NCBI GenBank assembly: GCA_017893485.1
Contig: CM030367.1
Location: 86,559,910-86,623,909 of the forward strand
Origin: Hemerocallis citrina
Lineage: Eukaryota > Streptophyta > Magnoliopsida > Asparagales > Asphodelaceae
Length of the DNA: 64,000 nucleotides
Direction: 5' to 3'
Positions within the stretch are counted from its first letter, which is position 1. Each line of letters begins with the position of its first letter. Below are positions 1 through 12,179 of the stretch, one piece after another. The notes beneath the pieces are model-generated. The model was not told the origin of the DNA, searched no databases, and worked only from the letters and a program-made list of their open reading frames with translations. The translations under genes and the position numbers were made by a program.

Positions 1-1314
1 GATTGTGATCTTAAGACTTGAATCGTAACATGATAATTTTGCTTTACATACTGTAGAAATTCATCTTAAATTGCTGCATATAAATGTTAGTGCATTCCAT
101 GATATAGGATCATGTAGATTGTTCATTATGACGATTGCATATGATTACATTTCATCATTTTCCTGCTGCCTGTCCCATATTATACTGAGATTTTGACCCT
201 GTTACTATAAAATAAACTAGAACTATGAAAAAGAAATTGTAGCTTGATGAATCTAGTTTCCACAATATTTTACGGATCTAGATTTCGATTCGTGAGTTGT
301 TAGATATCACACTTTTTGTTACTGCTGGCTTGTATTTTCAGATTTGCTATTTAGTGGAACCTCGACACAACTTCTGATTGAAATACAGTATTAACAGTAG
401 AATAATGATATGAAATTCTCCAGGAAATTAATAGACATGCTTAGGGTCCACTTTCTAAATTTTATAGATTTTTGTATTGAATTTACACCTTGATTTCATA
501 CGTAGAGACTTGGCGCTAGACTACTGCCAAAACCTTTAATATGTGAATAATAGAGTAGTCGAACTAGCTATAATCAAAATCAATTAAAGTCTTGCTAAAT
601 ATAAGTTGTAGCTCCGTGAGACTGGAAGCTAGACCATCTAACGATTTTGCAATCCGATTCCCGGATTGCAAGATAATCAAGTTTTATCACTGCACTGTCT
701 AGATTCCAGATTCACTACTTTATGGGTAGGTTATAATCTTCAACTAATAGAAAGAGCAAGATAAATTAAGAATTAAGGTATGGGATTTACAAGCATGATA
801 GTAGACAACCCCAGGGAATGGATTATAATTTTGTAAGATTTTTAGTTAAGTTTTTACACTAAATCACACATATAATGCTTTCACTCTGAGCTGTCTAAAC
901 AGCAGACCTGTGGTAAATCGACTAGCAGACTTCTCACTGTAGCTTTTATGTACGATGTGAATATGCGTTAGAACCGGCAGGGAGTCTAGTCTCTAGGACC
1001 CCTGACAGAACCTAATTTACTTTCCTGTAGTAGCGGGAAAGTTCACTTTTGCACAACAATGTCTTGTTGTCCAGAATATGCGCTTTCGTAGTATTGCATG
1101 TAAATATGTTAATCTTGCATTTGGTAAATGAGAATCGAATATATATCATGCATCACATAATTTTGTTGCATCCTTATCACTACTTGACACTCTCATACAC
1201 ATTGCATGATCATGATTGACATAATAAGATATTAATAAGACGGGGTAATAAGGGTTGACTTAGTAGTGGATAATCTCAGAAACTGTACTCGGAGAAGGGT
1301 CCCTTATCTTGTCA

Positions 1315-1600
1315 TTGTTTATTGTTATGGATTGTTGATCGTGGATTATTGAACATGATTTATTGATTATTGATTCTTGAATATTGTGCCGAGTACACGC
1401 TCTGTAAATTCCACCACTATAGTCTGAACGAACACTGATTGCATGCACTGAACCTGTGGTATGGAACACAGTATTACGTGCACTAGTTAAGATAACGAAA
1501 ATACTAATAGACATAGGTTGACACTTGCATACTTGATCATGAGTATTGACATTGACATTGTTTATAGACTATTATTATTGGAAATTGCATTGCTAAATCT
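1315..1600 (+). repeat. Degenerate short tandem repeat (ATTGATT type) in LTR A
   Basis: AT-rich units of about 7-12 bp built from TTATTGAT/GATTATTG recur here. The array lies at the position where copies C, D, B and E hold arrays with different units. Confidence 0.6.
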
Positions 1601-1754
1601 AGACTTTCCATCAACCATTATTATTTGCTCTTGATTTTGTTCTAGCTTCATATTCTTTGATGTACCATGTTCTTTACTCTTTGTTTTCACTACTAGCTGT
1701 CCGTACTTGCTCTAACGGACATCTCCCCCCCAACTCTAGATGATCAAACTATAG

Positions 1755-1800
1755 GTGTACAAGGAGAATTGATCGAGAGCTTGGTGAGCAATTCTTCTAG
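1755..1800 (+). pseudogene. Conserved LTR terminal exon, copy A (1-nt deletion)
   Basis: The exon follows an acceptor-like CTATAG and aligns codon by codon with 47-nt exons in copies B, C, D and E. It has the shared Leu, Glu, Gly-Glu/Asp and final Phe-stop positions but is 46 nt long, one base missing after the eighth codon. The upstream exon would lie outside the window. The coding call rests on the five-copy substitution pattern; no protein family was recognised. Confidence 0.5.
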
Positions 1801-2120
1801 GATGGAAGCTAGAGCATTGCATACAATAAATTATTTCCTGCATGCTTATTTCGTACTTGCATTATTACTTTGTTGAACTTTTTATTCTGGGCTTGTTGAC
1901 CTGAAGTTGTTTATTTCCAGTTGTGAGTTATTACCTTGGACTATTGCATGATTTATCCTAGTATCTTTGTTTATGTGATTATGCTTTTCCTGCGTGGTTA
2001 TGATTATTCTTTTCCATGTTGTTGAGTTAAGACTGTTACAGCTTATGGATGATGTAATATCATTCGCTGGGCCTTCGTCACGGGCTTGTATTCCCATATT
2101 TTGGGAAGTGGGGCATGACA

Positions 2121-3186
2121 CGTACTATAAAGTTTTTCTATTCTTATGCGGATTGTTAAATTTACGATGGATTTGCAAGCATGTATTTTCAAGTCACCAT
2201 CAAAAATAAAAATCATGAAGTAATTTATGTCATGGCTAAGAAAATATCACCATCATGAAGATCTCTATTTCTCACTAATCATTCTATAATTGCTCACTTA
2301 AAAGCGTACAATTTTAGATTATTAAACTTCACTATTCCAACATACAAGAACATTATTAAAGCTCTGTATGGTATTCATGTTAATTGTCTTAATATTTTTA
2401 GAAGATAAGAGTGTTTTGGTTATGCTTTACTAATTTTACTAAAATCAATGTAGCAATAATACAATACATAGTTTTGGTGGAATATGGGCTTTTAATTTAT
2501 GTATATTATGATGACTAGTAGTCTTACATCATATAGTGATTGAATTATATCATAGCTGATGAGTGTAGTCACAAGCAACAACATTCTATTTGATCTCCAA
2601 AATTCCAATCTGAAACATCAATAAGATGTTAACTCTGAAAGCCAAGCAGACTAGAGACGAGACATGATGAAAGCTGCATCCTACATCCAATGCAGTTCTG
2701 GACTCTTATCCTACATCCTACATCCAACTCTACATATATTTATAGGTTACCTTTTATAGTGGTAATTCTTTAAGTCATTTTGACTTCAATTCTATGAATG
2801 GCATCAACTTAAAAAAGATTAAATCAGAGTTTTGAAACCAATTCATTTGATATGTCTGTCATTGCTATTAAATCATAGGCGAATACGCTTGCTAATACCA
2901 AGTTTCCATACCATGCATGTGTATAATCCCCTCCTGATCATGTTTTTGAATATTCATAGTGGAAAACTTTCTTCAGTTGATTAAATTATTTTAAGCCTGA
3001 TGCTAGACAAACACTTCCACTAGAGTCCTACCCTGCATTAAATATATCTGAAGTTCTAAACAATTTGCCCAAAGATTAGAGCCTATACGTAAATTCCTCA
3101 TGTTATATTCTTGACAAATTTTCATATATTTACTCTAACATGCTAAATTTTAATTCAACTCTCATTTACTTCTACTGTACACTTTC
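2121..3186. other. Unassigned AT-rich flank
   Basis: This lies between the end of LTR A and the start of LTR B. No coding signal, RNA gene or repeat was recognised. Its last five bases (CTTTC) are duplicated at 7369-7373, so it is older than insertion B. Confidence 0.6.
3182..3186. repeat. Target site duplication of copy B, left
   Basis: CTTTC, identical to 7369-7373 immediately after the LTR. Confidence 0.9.
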
Positions 3187-3525
3187 TGTCACGCCCCGCT
3201 TCCCAAAAAGGAATACAAAATACGGAATACGGATACGCGACATAAGTCCAGCGAATGGTTTTCAACATTTATAAGCTGTCAGGATCTTTACAACAAGTCA
3301 CAAGAAATAGCAAGAAGTAAACAAGAAAGAATCATCCACGCATGCATGAAACTAATTAATGTGATCAACAGAAATACTTGAAATAAATACAAGATTCTCA
3401 AATATTCAGATCTAGAACAAACAAGTCACATGTTCTGGGACAAAAATGCCCAATACAAGATTCAAGTGGCAATTACAATTTATTCAAAAGTAGGAAATAA
3501 ACTCGAGCAAGAACGCTAGCCAAGC

Positions 3526-3572
3526 CTAGAACACTTGGTCACTTACTCCCTCGGGAAGCTGATCACCAAAGT
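3526..3572 (-). pseudogene. Conserved LTR terminal exon, copy B (acceptor lost)
   Basis: Read on minus, the 47 nt end in Phe-stop (TTC TAG) and align with the exons in A, C, D and E around Gln-Leu-Pro-Glu-Gly. The acceptor, CAG in C, D and E, is CAA here, so splicing should be broken although the reading frame is kept. Confidence 0.5.
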
Positions 3573-3779
3573 TTGCAAGTTTAACAAATTGCAAGAAAAG
3601 GAAAGAGAAACAAAATGTCCGTCAATACAAGTTACGGGCCGCATGTAGTGCAGACAACAAGTACGAAAAATAAATAACAAGGATATAGAGTAGCAACAAG
3701 AACAAGTACTGAAGTAAGCATGGAAGGGATGTGACAGCAAGGTAGAATAACTAACTTTTAATCAAGAAATGGAATCAAA

Positions 3780-4095
3780 TAATATGGTGAGATAACAAGG
3801 TGCAAGTGACATGTAACAAGTATCAAGTAGCATGCAAGCAAGTATCAAGTAACAAGTGTCAAGTATCATGTTCAAGCAAGTAACAAGAATGAGCAAGTGA
3901 TCATGTTATTTTCAAGTCTTGTATCTAGTCCTATCTAGGTAGCACTTTATGCATCCCAAATTTTACCACATGGTTGCTACATTCAAATAAGTTACGTTTA
4001 GATTTCGTAGTGGATCATAGAAGGCAGTGTACTCAGGTACACGTATCAAGTATCAAGTAATCACGTGTTAAGTATCAAGTATCAAGTAAGATCTG
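3780..4095 (-). repeat. CAAGTATCAAGTA short tandem repeats in LTR B
   Basis: Units of about 6-14 bp (CAAGTATCAAGTA, CAAGTAACAAG) are dense at 3780-3900 and again at 4030-4095. The same position in E (13140-13550) has the same type. D, C and A have different units here. Confidence 0.7.
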
Positions 4096-4849
4096 TGGAT
4101 CCCCTCCGAGTACACCTCTCATGTGGGAAAGCATGTAGTCGGGTAAGCAAGTGGAAAACACGGCCCCTTTCTAAGTACACATTTCTGTATTTTCCACTAT
4201 CAGATCTTTCTCTTTAACCCCGACTTGATTTCTTGTTATTATTATTAAAGCAACCATGGACGTGCACAAACAAGGCAAGATAACATAGCAAGAAACTAGG
4301 GAAAAGTTCAAGTTGGATAGAAGACAAGAACGGGTGACAAACAACTCATCATAGACCAAGACAACGAGACTTCCAATTCTGGATAGTAAGACAGAGCTGC
4401 ACCAAATCTGAGATTTCCGTTGCCACAAGAGTGCAAACCTGGATCCATCAGAAAATCTAGAAAACAGACTCTCAGCCGAATCTAGCACATATACACAAGT
4501 CATATAATGACCACAGAAACAGGGTTCAAAACAGTGTTTTATGCAGAATTCAAGTTCAGCCAGAAATCGTAAAGTTGTATTCATAAGCATGAAAATGGCA
4601 TAAAAAATTACTGGTTAAATCTAAGAAAAATCTAAAAGATTCCCTAGTATGTCTAGTATCAGCAAATATATTTTCATAATATTCACTTTCAGATAGCATC
4701 TATATAATAAAACACAAAGAAAGCTATCAAGTGGCTCTCATTCAATAGGGTTGAAATTAATGGTCTAGATCTAACCTCACAAAACATATTTTCCCGCCCA
4801 AAAGTTTCCCCCAAAACTCAAACTCAAATTCAAATCCCAAAACAACTTT

Positions 4850-4905
4850 TTTATTTATTTATTTATTTATTTATTTATTTCTCTCTCTCTCTCTCATTCT
4901 CTCTC
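4850..4905. repeat. (TTTA)n(CT)n microsatellite
   Basis: About nine TTTA units are followed directly by a CT run, within LTR B. Confidence 0.85.
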
Positions 4906-6505
4906 TATTTACTCATAAATTTATATTTTCAGATTTCAGGTTTGTAAATTTTCAGATTTTTTATGCAATTTTTTTATTACTCATGTTACATTGAAAATAG
5001 CAAATGTCCCATCAACAGTTAAATTTCATCATTTTCCACACTTAAAGTTCTAAGAAGTTGGATTTTACACCCCCATTTATAATTATTTTTCAACATATAC
5101 TAATGGAAACATGGACTTTTATTTACAACTAATTGTTGTTTAACTATTCAAACATGAGCTACATAATTGTTGTTTTACTATTTACAAGACTTTCATATAT
5201 GCTGTATCGTTCCGAAGATGTGTCGTAGGCACGCCCACAGGTAAATCTAGTAGTCAAATAAATTTGGAAAACAAAAAAATACAGCAAGTTTATGAATATG
5301 AAATTTTAGACATAGCAGTACTAAAAGAGTGATAAATCACAAAGTATAACTCGAAATCCAAATCCGTCAAAGGTTAGTAAAATAGACAAATCAGGCTACA
5401 TTTCATATTCACAAAGTTTTAATCAAAAGTGACTGGAATCAGGTTGAAAATAGAGTTCTTTGCTAAATCCACAAAAATTATGGGTTGATCACAGTCATGT
5501 CTATTCATACCCAGAAAAATATTGAATCCAAATTTTACTTTTAACACCAGTTTTAAAATAATATAACATACATCAAACTCATAAAACAGAATCTGAAATT
5601 TCCAACACAACTGCAGTAAAAAATCAAAATTGAGATCTGTCAAAAGTTCTGAAAAATAGACAACGAGTCCTATGAATCATATTCACAAAATAATTTGATT
5701 TACTGACCTTAACAGGGTCTAAAATACCGAACCAAAACTGGGCAGCAGCAAAACGAAATTTCTTCTCATGCAATAAATCAAACAACTCATATGCACTAAA
5801 TCAAAATTAAATTATAATGCAAAACATGATATATTAGATATTCAAAACAACATGGTATTGATATTTAAGAAGTCTATTGCAAGATAATACAGCTAATACA
5901 CCAAGCATGCAACAAACACACAACTATCATAGATCACGAAGAACATATATACATGCATCAAGAGTCTATCTAGATCTAGTTTATTTTCATGTCATGTGTG
6001 TGACAACTATGATGATGGATCAAGACTATGAATGGATCAAACGAACGAGATCAAGATTTGTCAAGAGATGAACAGAAAACAAGAGCGAGACTACATGTGG
6101 TATTTTGTACTTGAATACAAACAAAAATTATACAAGTTACTTGCTTTAGGGTGAAGATGACGAATCCGACTGGAAGAATAGAATAACGGGAATGGATCCT
6201 GGGCGACGATCGACATGGATCTTGATGTTGCTGAAGATCAAGATGACCAAAATCGATCGGACGGCTCAGATTCCAAGATCAAGGTGATGATCAAGATCAG
6301 ATCAAATAGACGGTCCAGATCAAGGTGATTAAGGGCCGATATCAAAGTGATCGAGATCAAGGGCGATTGACGATCGATGCTCAAGATCAAGATGTGATGA
6401 TCACATGAAGATGATCAAGGCAACCATAGCGATCAAAGGCCAAGAATCAATGTGATCAAGAAACCCCACTGATGATGATGATCAAGATGATCATTCGACT
6501 GGAGT

Positions 6506-6943
6506 TCAACGGAAGCTTGATGATGATGCTACACTGGTGGAAAAGGTGGTCGATGGTGCACAGGGGCAGCGCTCAGGTTGGTGACTGTGGCGTGCAGTCG
6601 GAGAGGAAAGGCAGTCAGCAAGGTCGACGGGTGTAATGGAAGAGGCAGCAACTGGCGATAGTGTCGGGGACTGGACTGGCAACGGTGTAGGTGGCATTCG
6701 AGGATGGAGACGGGAAGAGGATGTGTCGCGGTGCATAGTTGAGGAAGATGACGGGGCTTCGAGATGGTGCTCGGTGGTCTGCAGGGGATCAAATGAAGGC
6801 GGAGGGAAGGTGGGTTGTTTTTGGCGATCAGGATTTGCAGCTCGAAGGTGGATCGCGGTGACAGAGGGCAGAGTAGGGTCGGGGAGCGGCTGTCGACTAG
6901 CGGAAGAGGAAGTCGACGACAGGGTGGAGGGTCGGGGTTTCAC
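6506..6943 (-). other. GC-rich Pro/Ser-rich leader frame in LTR B
   Basis: A GC-rich block just downstream (sense direction) of the LTR TATA box. The minus frame is open for about 145 codons and is rich in Pro, Ser and Thr, but has no ATG at its head and no recognised domain. Copies C and E have similar sense-strand open blocks in the same place. It may be a first exon; low-complexity composition alone could also keep frames open. Confidence 0.3.
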
Positions 6944-7035
6944 AGGGTGCGGGAGGGTTGAATATGAATAGGTAGGGGGTTGGCGGCTGAGTAATGAAGG
7001 GATTAGGGTTTTAATTAGGTTTAAGGTTTAACAGA

Positions 7036-7045
7036 GATTATATAG
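7036..7045 (-). promoter_or_regulatory. TATA box of LTR B
   Basis: CTATATAATC on minus, about 330 bp inside the sense start of the LTR and just upstream of the GC-rich leader, as in D (52866) and E (57921). Confidence 0.5.
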
Positions 7046-7373
7046 GAGATAGAAGTGGGTAATGGGCTATTGGATGCGAGTTAACGGGTTTTTAGGATCC
7101 AAATAGAGGAGAAATTAAATGATAATTATTTAGGCAAAGAAATAAACCAATCTAGAATTGAACAAATCATCCGGAGATAATATTTTGACAGAATTATTAA
7201 ATCACGAATATCCAAGGCCAAAAAACTGAATCGAAGGCAAGGCAGATAGATTTATTGAGAACGAAGAACAAATACATGGTTCAAAAGAACAGAAGAATAC
7301 AATTGGAACAAATACTCAGAAAAGCTAAATACATCCAAAATACAAGAAAAGGGAAAACAGGAGTTACACTTTC

Positions 7374-7845
7374 AGTTCCAAATATAGACTTATTTAAATT
7401 GTTGTACGGTAGCCTAAGTTATCCCAAAAATGTTCCTTTATGACACATAATCAAAAACAAGAAGAAAATCACATTATTTATGTTTGTTCACGGGTGTCAA
7501 TTAAGTAATCACTGTAGCCCTAAACTTAGACTGCTCTATTTCAGATGAACTCTAGAAAAGGTAAAAGACACACCTAATGATATATCTTACAGATAGGTTG
7601 TAAGTAGACATACTGCAGTATGAAGTTTTTTGCAAGCAACAAATTGGATACAAAAAACTAGACAAAACTATGAAGTCATGGTTTCAGAAATCATGGTTGC
7701 AACATTGCAAGCACCACAAAAATGCAAGTAAACTTGTTTTGATCATAAACAATAGTTAAGTAAAGATGCTGTCCTTTAAAAATAAATTATGAACAGAAAA
7801 ATATGCTTACATAAATGAAGATTTGAGAGATCGATAACTAGACAA
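7374..7845. other. Unassigned flank right of LTR B
   Basis: AT-rich sequence continuous with 2121-3186 before insertion B. No gene was recognised. Confidence 0.5.
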
Positions 7846-7849
7846 AAAT

Positions 7850-8150
7850 TATACTAAATTTGTAAATATGGAATAGTTCTATAACATTTTTTTACCATTT
7901 AAGGTTCCCCTTGAATTCATAACTAAGCAAATCAAACCAAGAATTATACTAAATTTGTATGTATGAGATAGTCATAAGCAGTATTTCTTATCATTCAAGT
8001 CTTTCTTTCAAACAACGACTTTGCACACGAAACCAAGATATACCAATTAGTATAAGATAGTCCTAAGCAGTATTTCTTATCATTCAAGTCTTCCTTTCAA
8101 ACAACAAGTAGGAGATTTCTAAGCTGTATTTCTAACCATTCAACTATCAA
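7850..8150. repeat. Degenerate ~90-bp tandem repeat
   Basis: The block GATAGTC-TAAGCAGTATTTCTTATCATTCAAGTC occurs from 7967 and again from about 8056. More diverged copies lie to the left (ACTAAATTTGTA near 7855 and 7948) and right (near 8110). Confidence 0.7.
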
Positions 8151-8224
8151 GTGAATATTAAGCACATCTAACCACAAGAGAATTCGACAAGAAAATCAAA
8201 AGATGCTGAAGGCAATCATTCCAA

Positions 8225-8640
8225 TCACAATTCACAAAATGCAAAACTGAAATATAGCGAATTGAGTATAAGATGGGGAACGTACAAGAATTGCATTGTC
8301 GACACTACTATCAAAGTTCCTATTAGAAAGAAGAATGACACCTCTAATTGAGTGAAGAATAGGGTAAGTAGCAGTTGGGAGCGACAGCACCTCGTTGAGT
8401 TCGCGCTTAGGGTTTTGAAGCACGTTCCTGAATTGCAGTTCACAAGAGAGAGTGAGAAAACCCTAGTTTTGGGGATTAGGGTTTATAAACAAGGAAAGAT
8501 GCTTACTTCCATATGAAAGGGTGAAGGTGGGGTTGATTCCGGAAGATTTGAATTCGGAGCGGAAAGCGGCGCCATCCAATATGGAGCGAATCGAAGAGTG
8601 GAGAGCTGAGAGCGACACCGTCAATTTTGGGGATTAGGGT
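8225..8640 (-). CDS. Possible 5' exons of an unrecognised host gene
   Basis: Read on minus, 8640-8505 gives an open stretch ending at a donor-like GGAAGTAAGC. After an acceptor-like TTGCAATTCAG a second open stretch starts with residues LQNPKRELNEVLSLPTA. The composition looks like ordinary protein rather than low complexity, and AAACCCTAG elements common in plant 5' regions lie between. I do not recognise the family, and the frames of the two stretches could not be joined with confidence. It may be a gene start, a captured fragment or chance. Confidence 0.2.
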
Positions 8641-8699
8641 TTTTTGGCTGACAGTGAGGAGAGGAAGAGGAGGAAGGTGGGTTTCGAGGAGGGAAACAT

Positions 8700-9480
8700 A
8701 TTTTTTAATCTTTTTTTAAAAATAAATTTTACAGGTTAACACAATTACTAGGGTTATTTTGGGCATTTCATGCTGAAGTTAATGACGTCAGGGGCTCTTA
8801 ACGGAAAACAAAGTTCGGTAGGGTTTTCTACTAAAAAAAACTGGGTAAGATTTTCTGCCAAAGGGGTAAAACTCGGAAGAGTTATATGAAATTTACCATA
8901 ATTTTTAATTCGGATTAATTAATTAGAAATTCTGAAAAGTAATAAAACATTCGTATTAATTACTTAAGAAATATAAAAAAGAATTATAATTCTGAATAAT
9001 ATGAAAAAATTCCAAAAATTAATTATAAAAATAGAGAAATTTAATTTAAAATTATGAAAAAAACAATTAAAAATTGAATTTTTAATGGAAAAATATAAAA
9101 AAAATTGGAAAAGTTCGAAAAAATAATTAGAAATTTAGAATAATTAATTAAAAATTAAAAATTTAATTATAAAAATTGGGAAATTTGATTTTCAAATTTT
9201 GAAAAATGAAAAAAGTTGGAAAAAAGTTAGGAAAATTTTAGAAAAAAAACTGGAAAAATTCCCAGAAGTTTTACAAAAATGCAACTACTTCCAAAAGCTC
9301 AGTTTATGATGTTGCTTCTTCATATACTAGTAACTGCACGTGTGATGCACATTTTTTTTAAGCTCATTCTTTCACAAATCACCATAACATATGCAATTTA
9401 TATTTTATCCGAATTAAGGGATTTAATCTGTACATGCGATGCACGTTTTTTCAATTTCCTTTGAGCTTCTGGATTTAATC
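8700..9480. other. Very AT-rich unassigned stretch
   Basis: Long A/T runs with AATTAATTA and AAAAATT motifs. The left end of LTR copy C should lie in or near here, but no TGTAAC terminus or GCTCA duplication was found next to it. Confidence 0.5.
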
Positions 9481-9929
9481 TAGGGCATTTTGGTGAAAAA
9501 TAATTTTTTTGATCTTTTGGATTGACTTCCACCGATCGACCGACCTACTCTGCCACCTTTTAACCACCGCACCCGACTTCCACCGCTGATCGCTCGCTGC
9601 ATCCTAAGCGCCATCGCCCTCCATCTAGACGTTGATTGCATCCAAATTGGGACCACTCCGAGCCTCACCATCGACCAGTCGCAGCCCCCTACTGCAGCAC
9701 ACCTCATCGCAATCAACACATACTGCCATACCCGACCGCCATTGCCACAGCCCTCTCCTTCTTCACCATCGCCTCAACACCATTGCCTCCCACCTCCCCG
9801 CTAACTGCCATCACCATAACCGTCGACAGCCCCTCCTACCCCCTTCCTCGACCTCGCGACCACCATCGATAACATCCCCACAGCCGACCACAACCTACAC
9901 CTCACCCCCGACTGCAATCCACTCTACCG

Positions 9930-11950
9930 ATGGCAAATCGACCAACTATGCAGCCATCTTCATTCCACAACTCGCCCCACTATTGTTGCCCTCGTCGAGT
10001 GCGACCACACCAACACCCCAGCCTCCTCCCTCTCACTGACCGTAACCTCGCTGCGCCTCCCCCTGCTTTGCTGCACTGCATCCCAATGCTGCCTCCTTTC
10101 ACCATTGACAACCACCGCCAAGAACAACCGACAGCCAACCCGAAGTCCCCTAGCTGGCTTGCTCTAACTACTGTTGCTCCTTTGCTCACCGTTGTTGCTG
10201 CCTCAACTCCATCAACCCGAGCTTTTCCTGTTGTGCTGTTGTCCTCGGGCTTCGACGTCGCTCTTGCTCGCCCGTTGTCGCTATCTTGCTGTCATTGCCC
10301 ACTGCCATGCGCTCGCCTCTCTCGTACTCCCCGAATTATAAGGCAAGCATCTCTTGTACACAATTTATTGTTCTTGTGTGTATTTTCTTCGACATCCGGC
10401 AAGTAGGTATTAATTTGAATGTCGTATCTAATTGAATTGCATTATTGATTCATAGTTTTCTTTATTGTATCATGTTATTGAATCATAGTCTTCTTATCAT
10501 GCCATTGTTATTGATTTAAAGCTTGAGCCGTTGAATTATTGTATTATTAGACATTCAACTTTACTGACCTATAAATTTCTTAAGCTTGTACTTATGTTTT
10601 GACCCGGTTCTCGACACTGAAATTTATAACTTTGTACATAGAAATTATAGCACACTAAGTCTTGAATCTGGAACATCTTACGGATTCTATCCGGTTTATA
10701 AATTGTAAGTTATTGTTGTTTTCGTACTGCCATGTTATAATTTTCAGAGCTGAGACTATACACGAAACTAGTAAAGAATGAATTTATATGCATAGCTACT
10801 GTAACTATAATGTATCATGTAAATATGCATTGGAACCAGTAGAGAGTCTATTTTCTAGAACCTCCGACGGAATCGGATTTCCCGTGGCAGGGGGAAAGTG
10901 AAGTTGAGTACCAATAGGTGCTGTTGTCCAGAACTTGCATTGTTATGTTTTTGCATATAACCCCGTTATTTTCCGTATTTAATGAATTGAACTATGTATA
11001 TTTCATTTATTGCATAGCCTTGGTATCTTCTTGATGTTGTATTGATACTACCGTTTTCATCGATTGTACCCATTGCATAATTCTTGATACCATCGTTCTT
11101 ATTGATCGTATTAATTGCATGTTCATAACTGATTATAATGAAATAATAATAAGCCGGGGTAATAAAGATCGACTTAGTAATATAGAATATAGAAGAGTGT
11201 ACTCGAAAGAGGATATTGGTTACAACCCATATTGGTCATTGTTATCGGTCATATTGGTCATCGATTGATTGTGGATTACTGACTACAGTATCCCGATTCA
11301 TCGTGTATTGGTCATCGGTCATCGGTCATCGGTCATTGATCATTGGTCATTGATATTGCAAGACCCAAGTACATGACCCTGTAAAATTCACCACTATAGT
11401 CGAAACGTTCACTTGATTGTATGCACCTGAACCTGTGGTATGAGACGCAGGATTGCGTGCATTAGATAGGTTAATAAAAGTTTGATAGACTTAAAGATTG
11501 ACACTAAACATCGACTATTGGTTCATTGATATTGATTTTTGGTCATCGATTATTGATTATTTATTATTGTTTACCGACTATTGGACCCATTGAACATTAT
11601 TTATCGACCATAGTTTATTGATCATTAATTACCGACCAATGCATCATTTATTGATCCTATTATTGACTATTATTTCGATTATTATTTCGATTAATTGTTG
11701 ATTATTATTATCAACTATTGTTTATTGATTATTCATTATCGACTTTTGATTTTATTAACGTCTATCATTTATTGACTCTGATATCGTTCCAATATTTTGT
11801 TCTTGTTATATCGTTCTTTTGTTGTTTAACTGCTTTCTACTACTTGTCGCCCATGGCTTGCTCTAACGGGCATTTTCCTCATCTCTAGATGTTGAGATTG
11901 CAGGTATCACGGGGGAATTAACTGAAGGACTTGGAGAACTGATCTTCTAA
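9930..11950 (+). CDS. Candidate two-exon gene inside LTR copy C (exons 9930-10398 and 11904-11950)
   Basis: Exon 1 begins at ATG 9930 in the GC-rich leader and stays open for 469 nt. It is rich in Pro, Ser, Thr, His and Leu, has no recognised domain, and ends ...FSSTS plus one base. The next bases, GCAAGT, match the rare GC-AG donor consensus and are conserved in D and nearly so in B and E. The acceptor is ATTGCAG at 11903. Exon 2 supplies the two bases that complete the split codon, then 14 codons ending Phe-stop; it is the conserved exon seen in A, B, D and E. Splicing is phase 1 and keeps the frame, giving about 171 residues. Exon 2 as coding is well supported by substitution pattern; exon 1 is inference. 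Function unknown. Confidence 0.45.
11215..11780 (+). repeat. ATTGGTCATCGGTC / TTATTGATTATTG short tandem repeats in LTR C
   Basis: Two tracts: GGTCATC units at 11225-11370 and TTATTGATTATCGAC units at 11510-11780. They occupy the positions of differently composed arrays in the other copies. Confidence 0.7.
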
Positions 11951-12179
11951 AAGATTGGAGTGGAATTAATAGTCTACGATAGTTATTTCATTCATGTTAT
12001 TTTATTTCCAGTACTGTGTTATTATCGTACATTGTATTCCGGGTATTGGTGACCCAAAGCTTATTTTCCTTCCAGATGTTGGTTATTTATAAGACATTTC
12101 ATGAATTATTTATGTTTATGTGATTATTTTATTGCATGCGTGTATATTTCATATTGTCGAGTAAACTGTTATAGCTTAT

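Larger units (their letters stand above)
1..2120 (+). mobile_element. Long LTR, copy A (3' part only; left end outside window)
   Basis: The segment ends in GGGGCATGACA at 2120, matching the ends of copies C (12254) and D (55843) and the reverse complement of the starts of B (3187) and E (12585). It shares landmarks in the same order with C: the block at 980-1040, the CGGGGTAATAAGGGTTGACTT block near 1240, short-period repeats, and a final block ending CATTCGCTGGGC. By alignment to C, its first exon and promoter would lie just left of base 1. No gag-pol is visible. Whether it is a solo LTR or part of a full element cannot be told from this window. Confidence 0.75.
3187..7368 (-). mobile_element. 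Solo LTR, copy B (TSD CTTTC)
   Basis: On the plus strand it starts TGTCACGCCCCGCTTCCC and ends GGAGTTACA, so on its sense (minus) strand it runs TGTAACTCC to GGGCGTGACA. It is flanked by identical 5-bp duplications CTTTC at 3182-3186 and 7369-7373. That proves a single insertion of 4182 bp with no internal region. In sense order it holds a TATA box near 7036-7045, a GC-rich Pro/Ser-coding leader (6960-6500), a splice-donor-like AAAGCAAGT (6147-6139), a ~2.6 kb intron-like stretch with short repeats, and the conserved terminal exon near 3526-3572. Confidence 0.9.
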
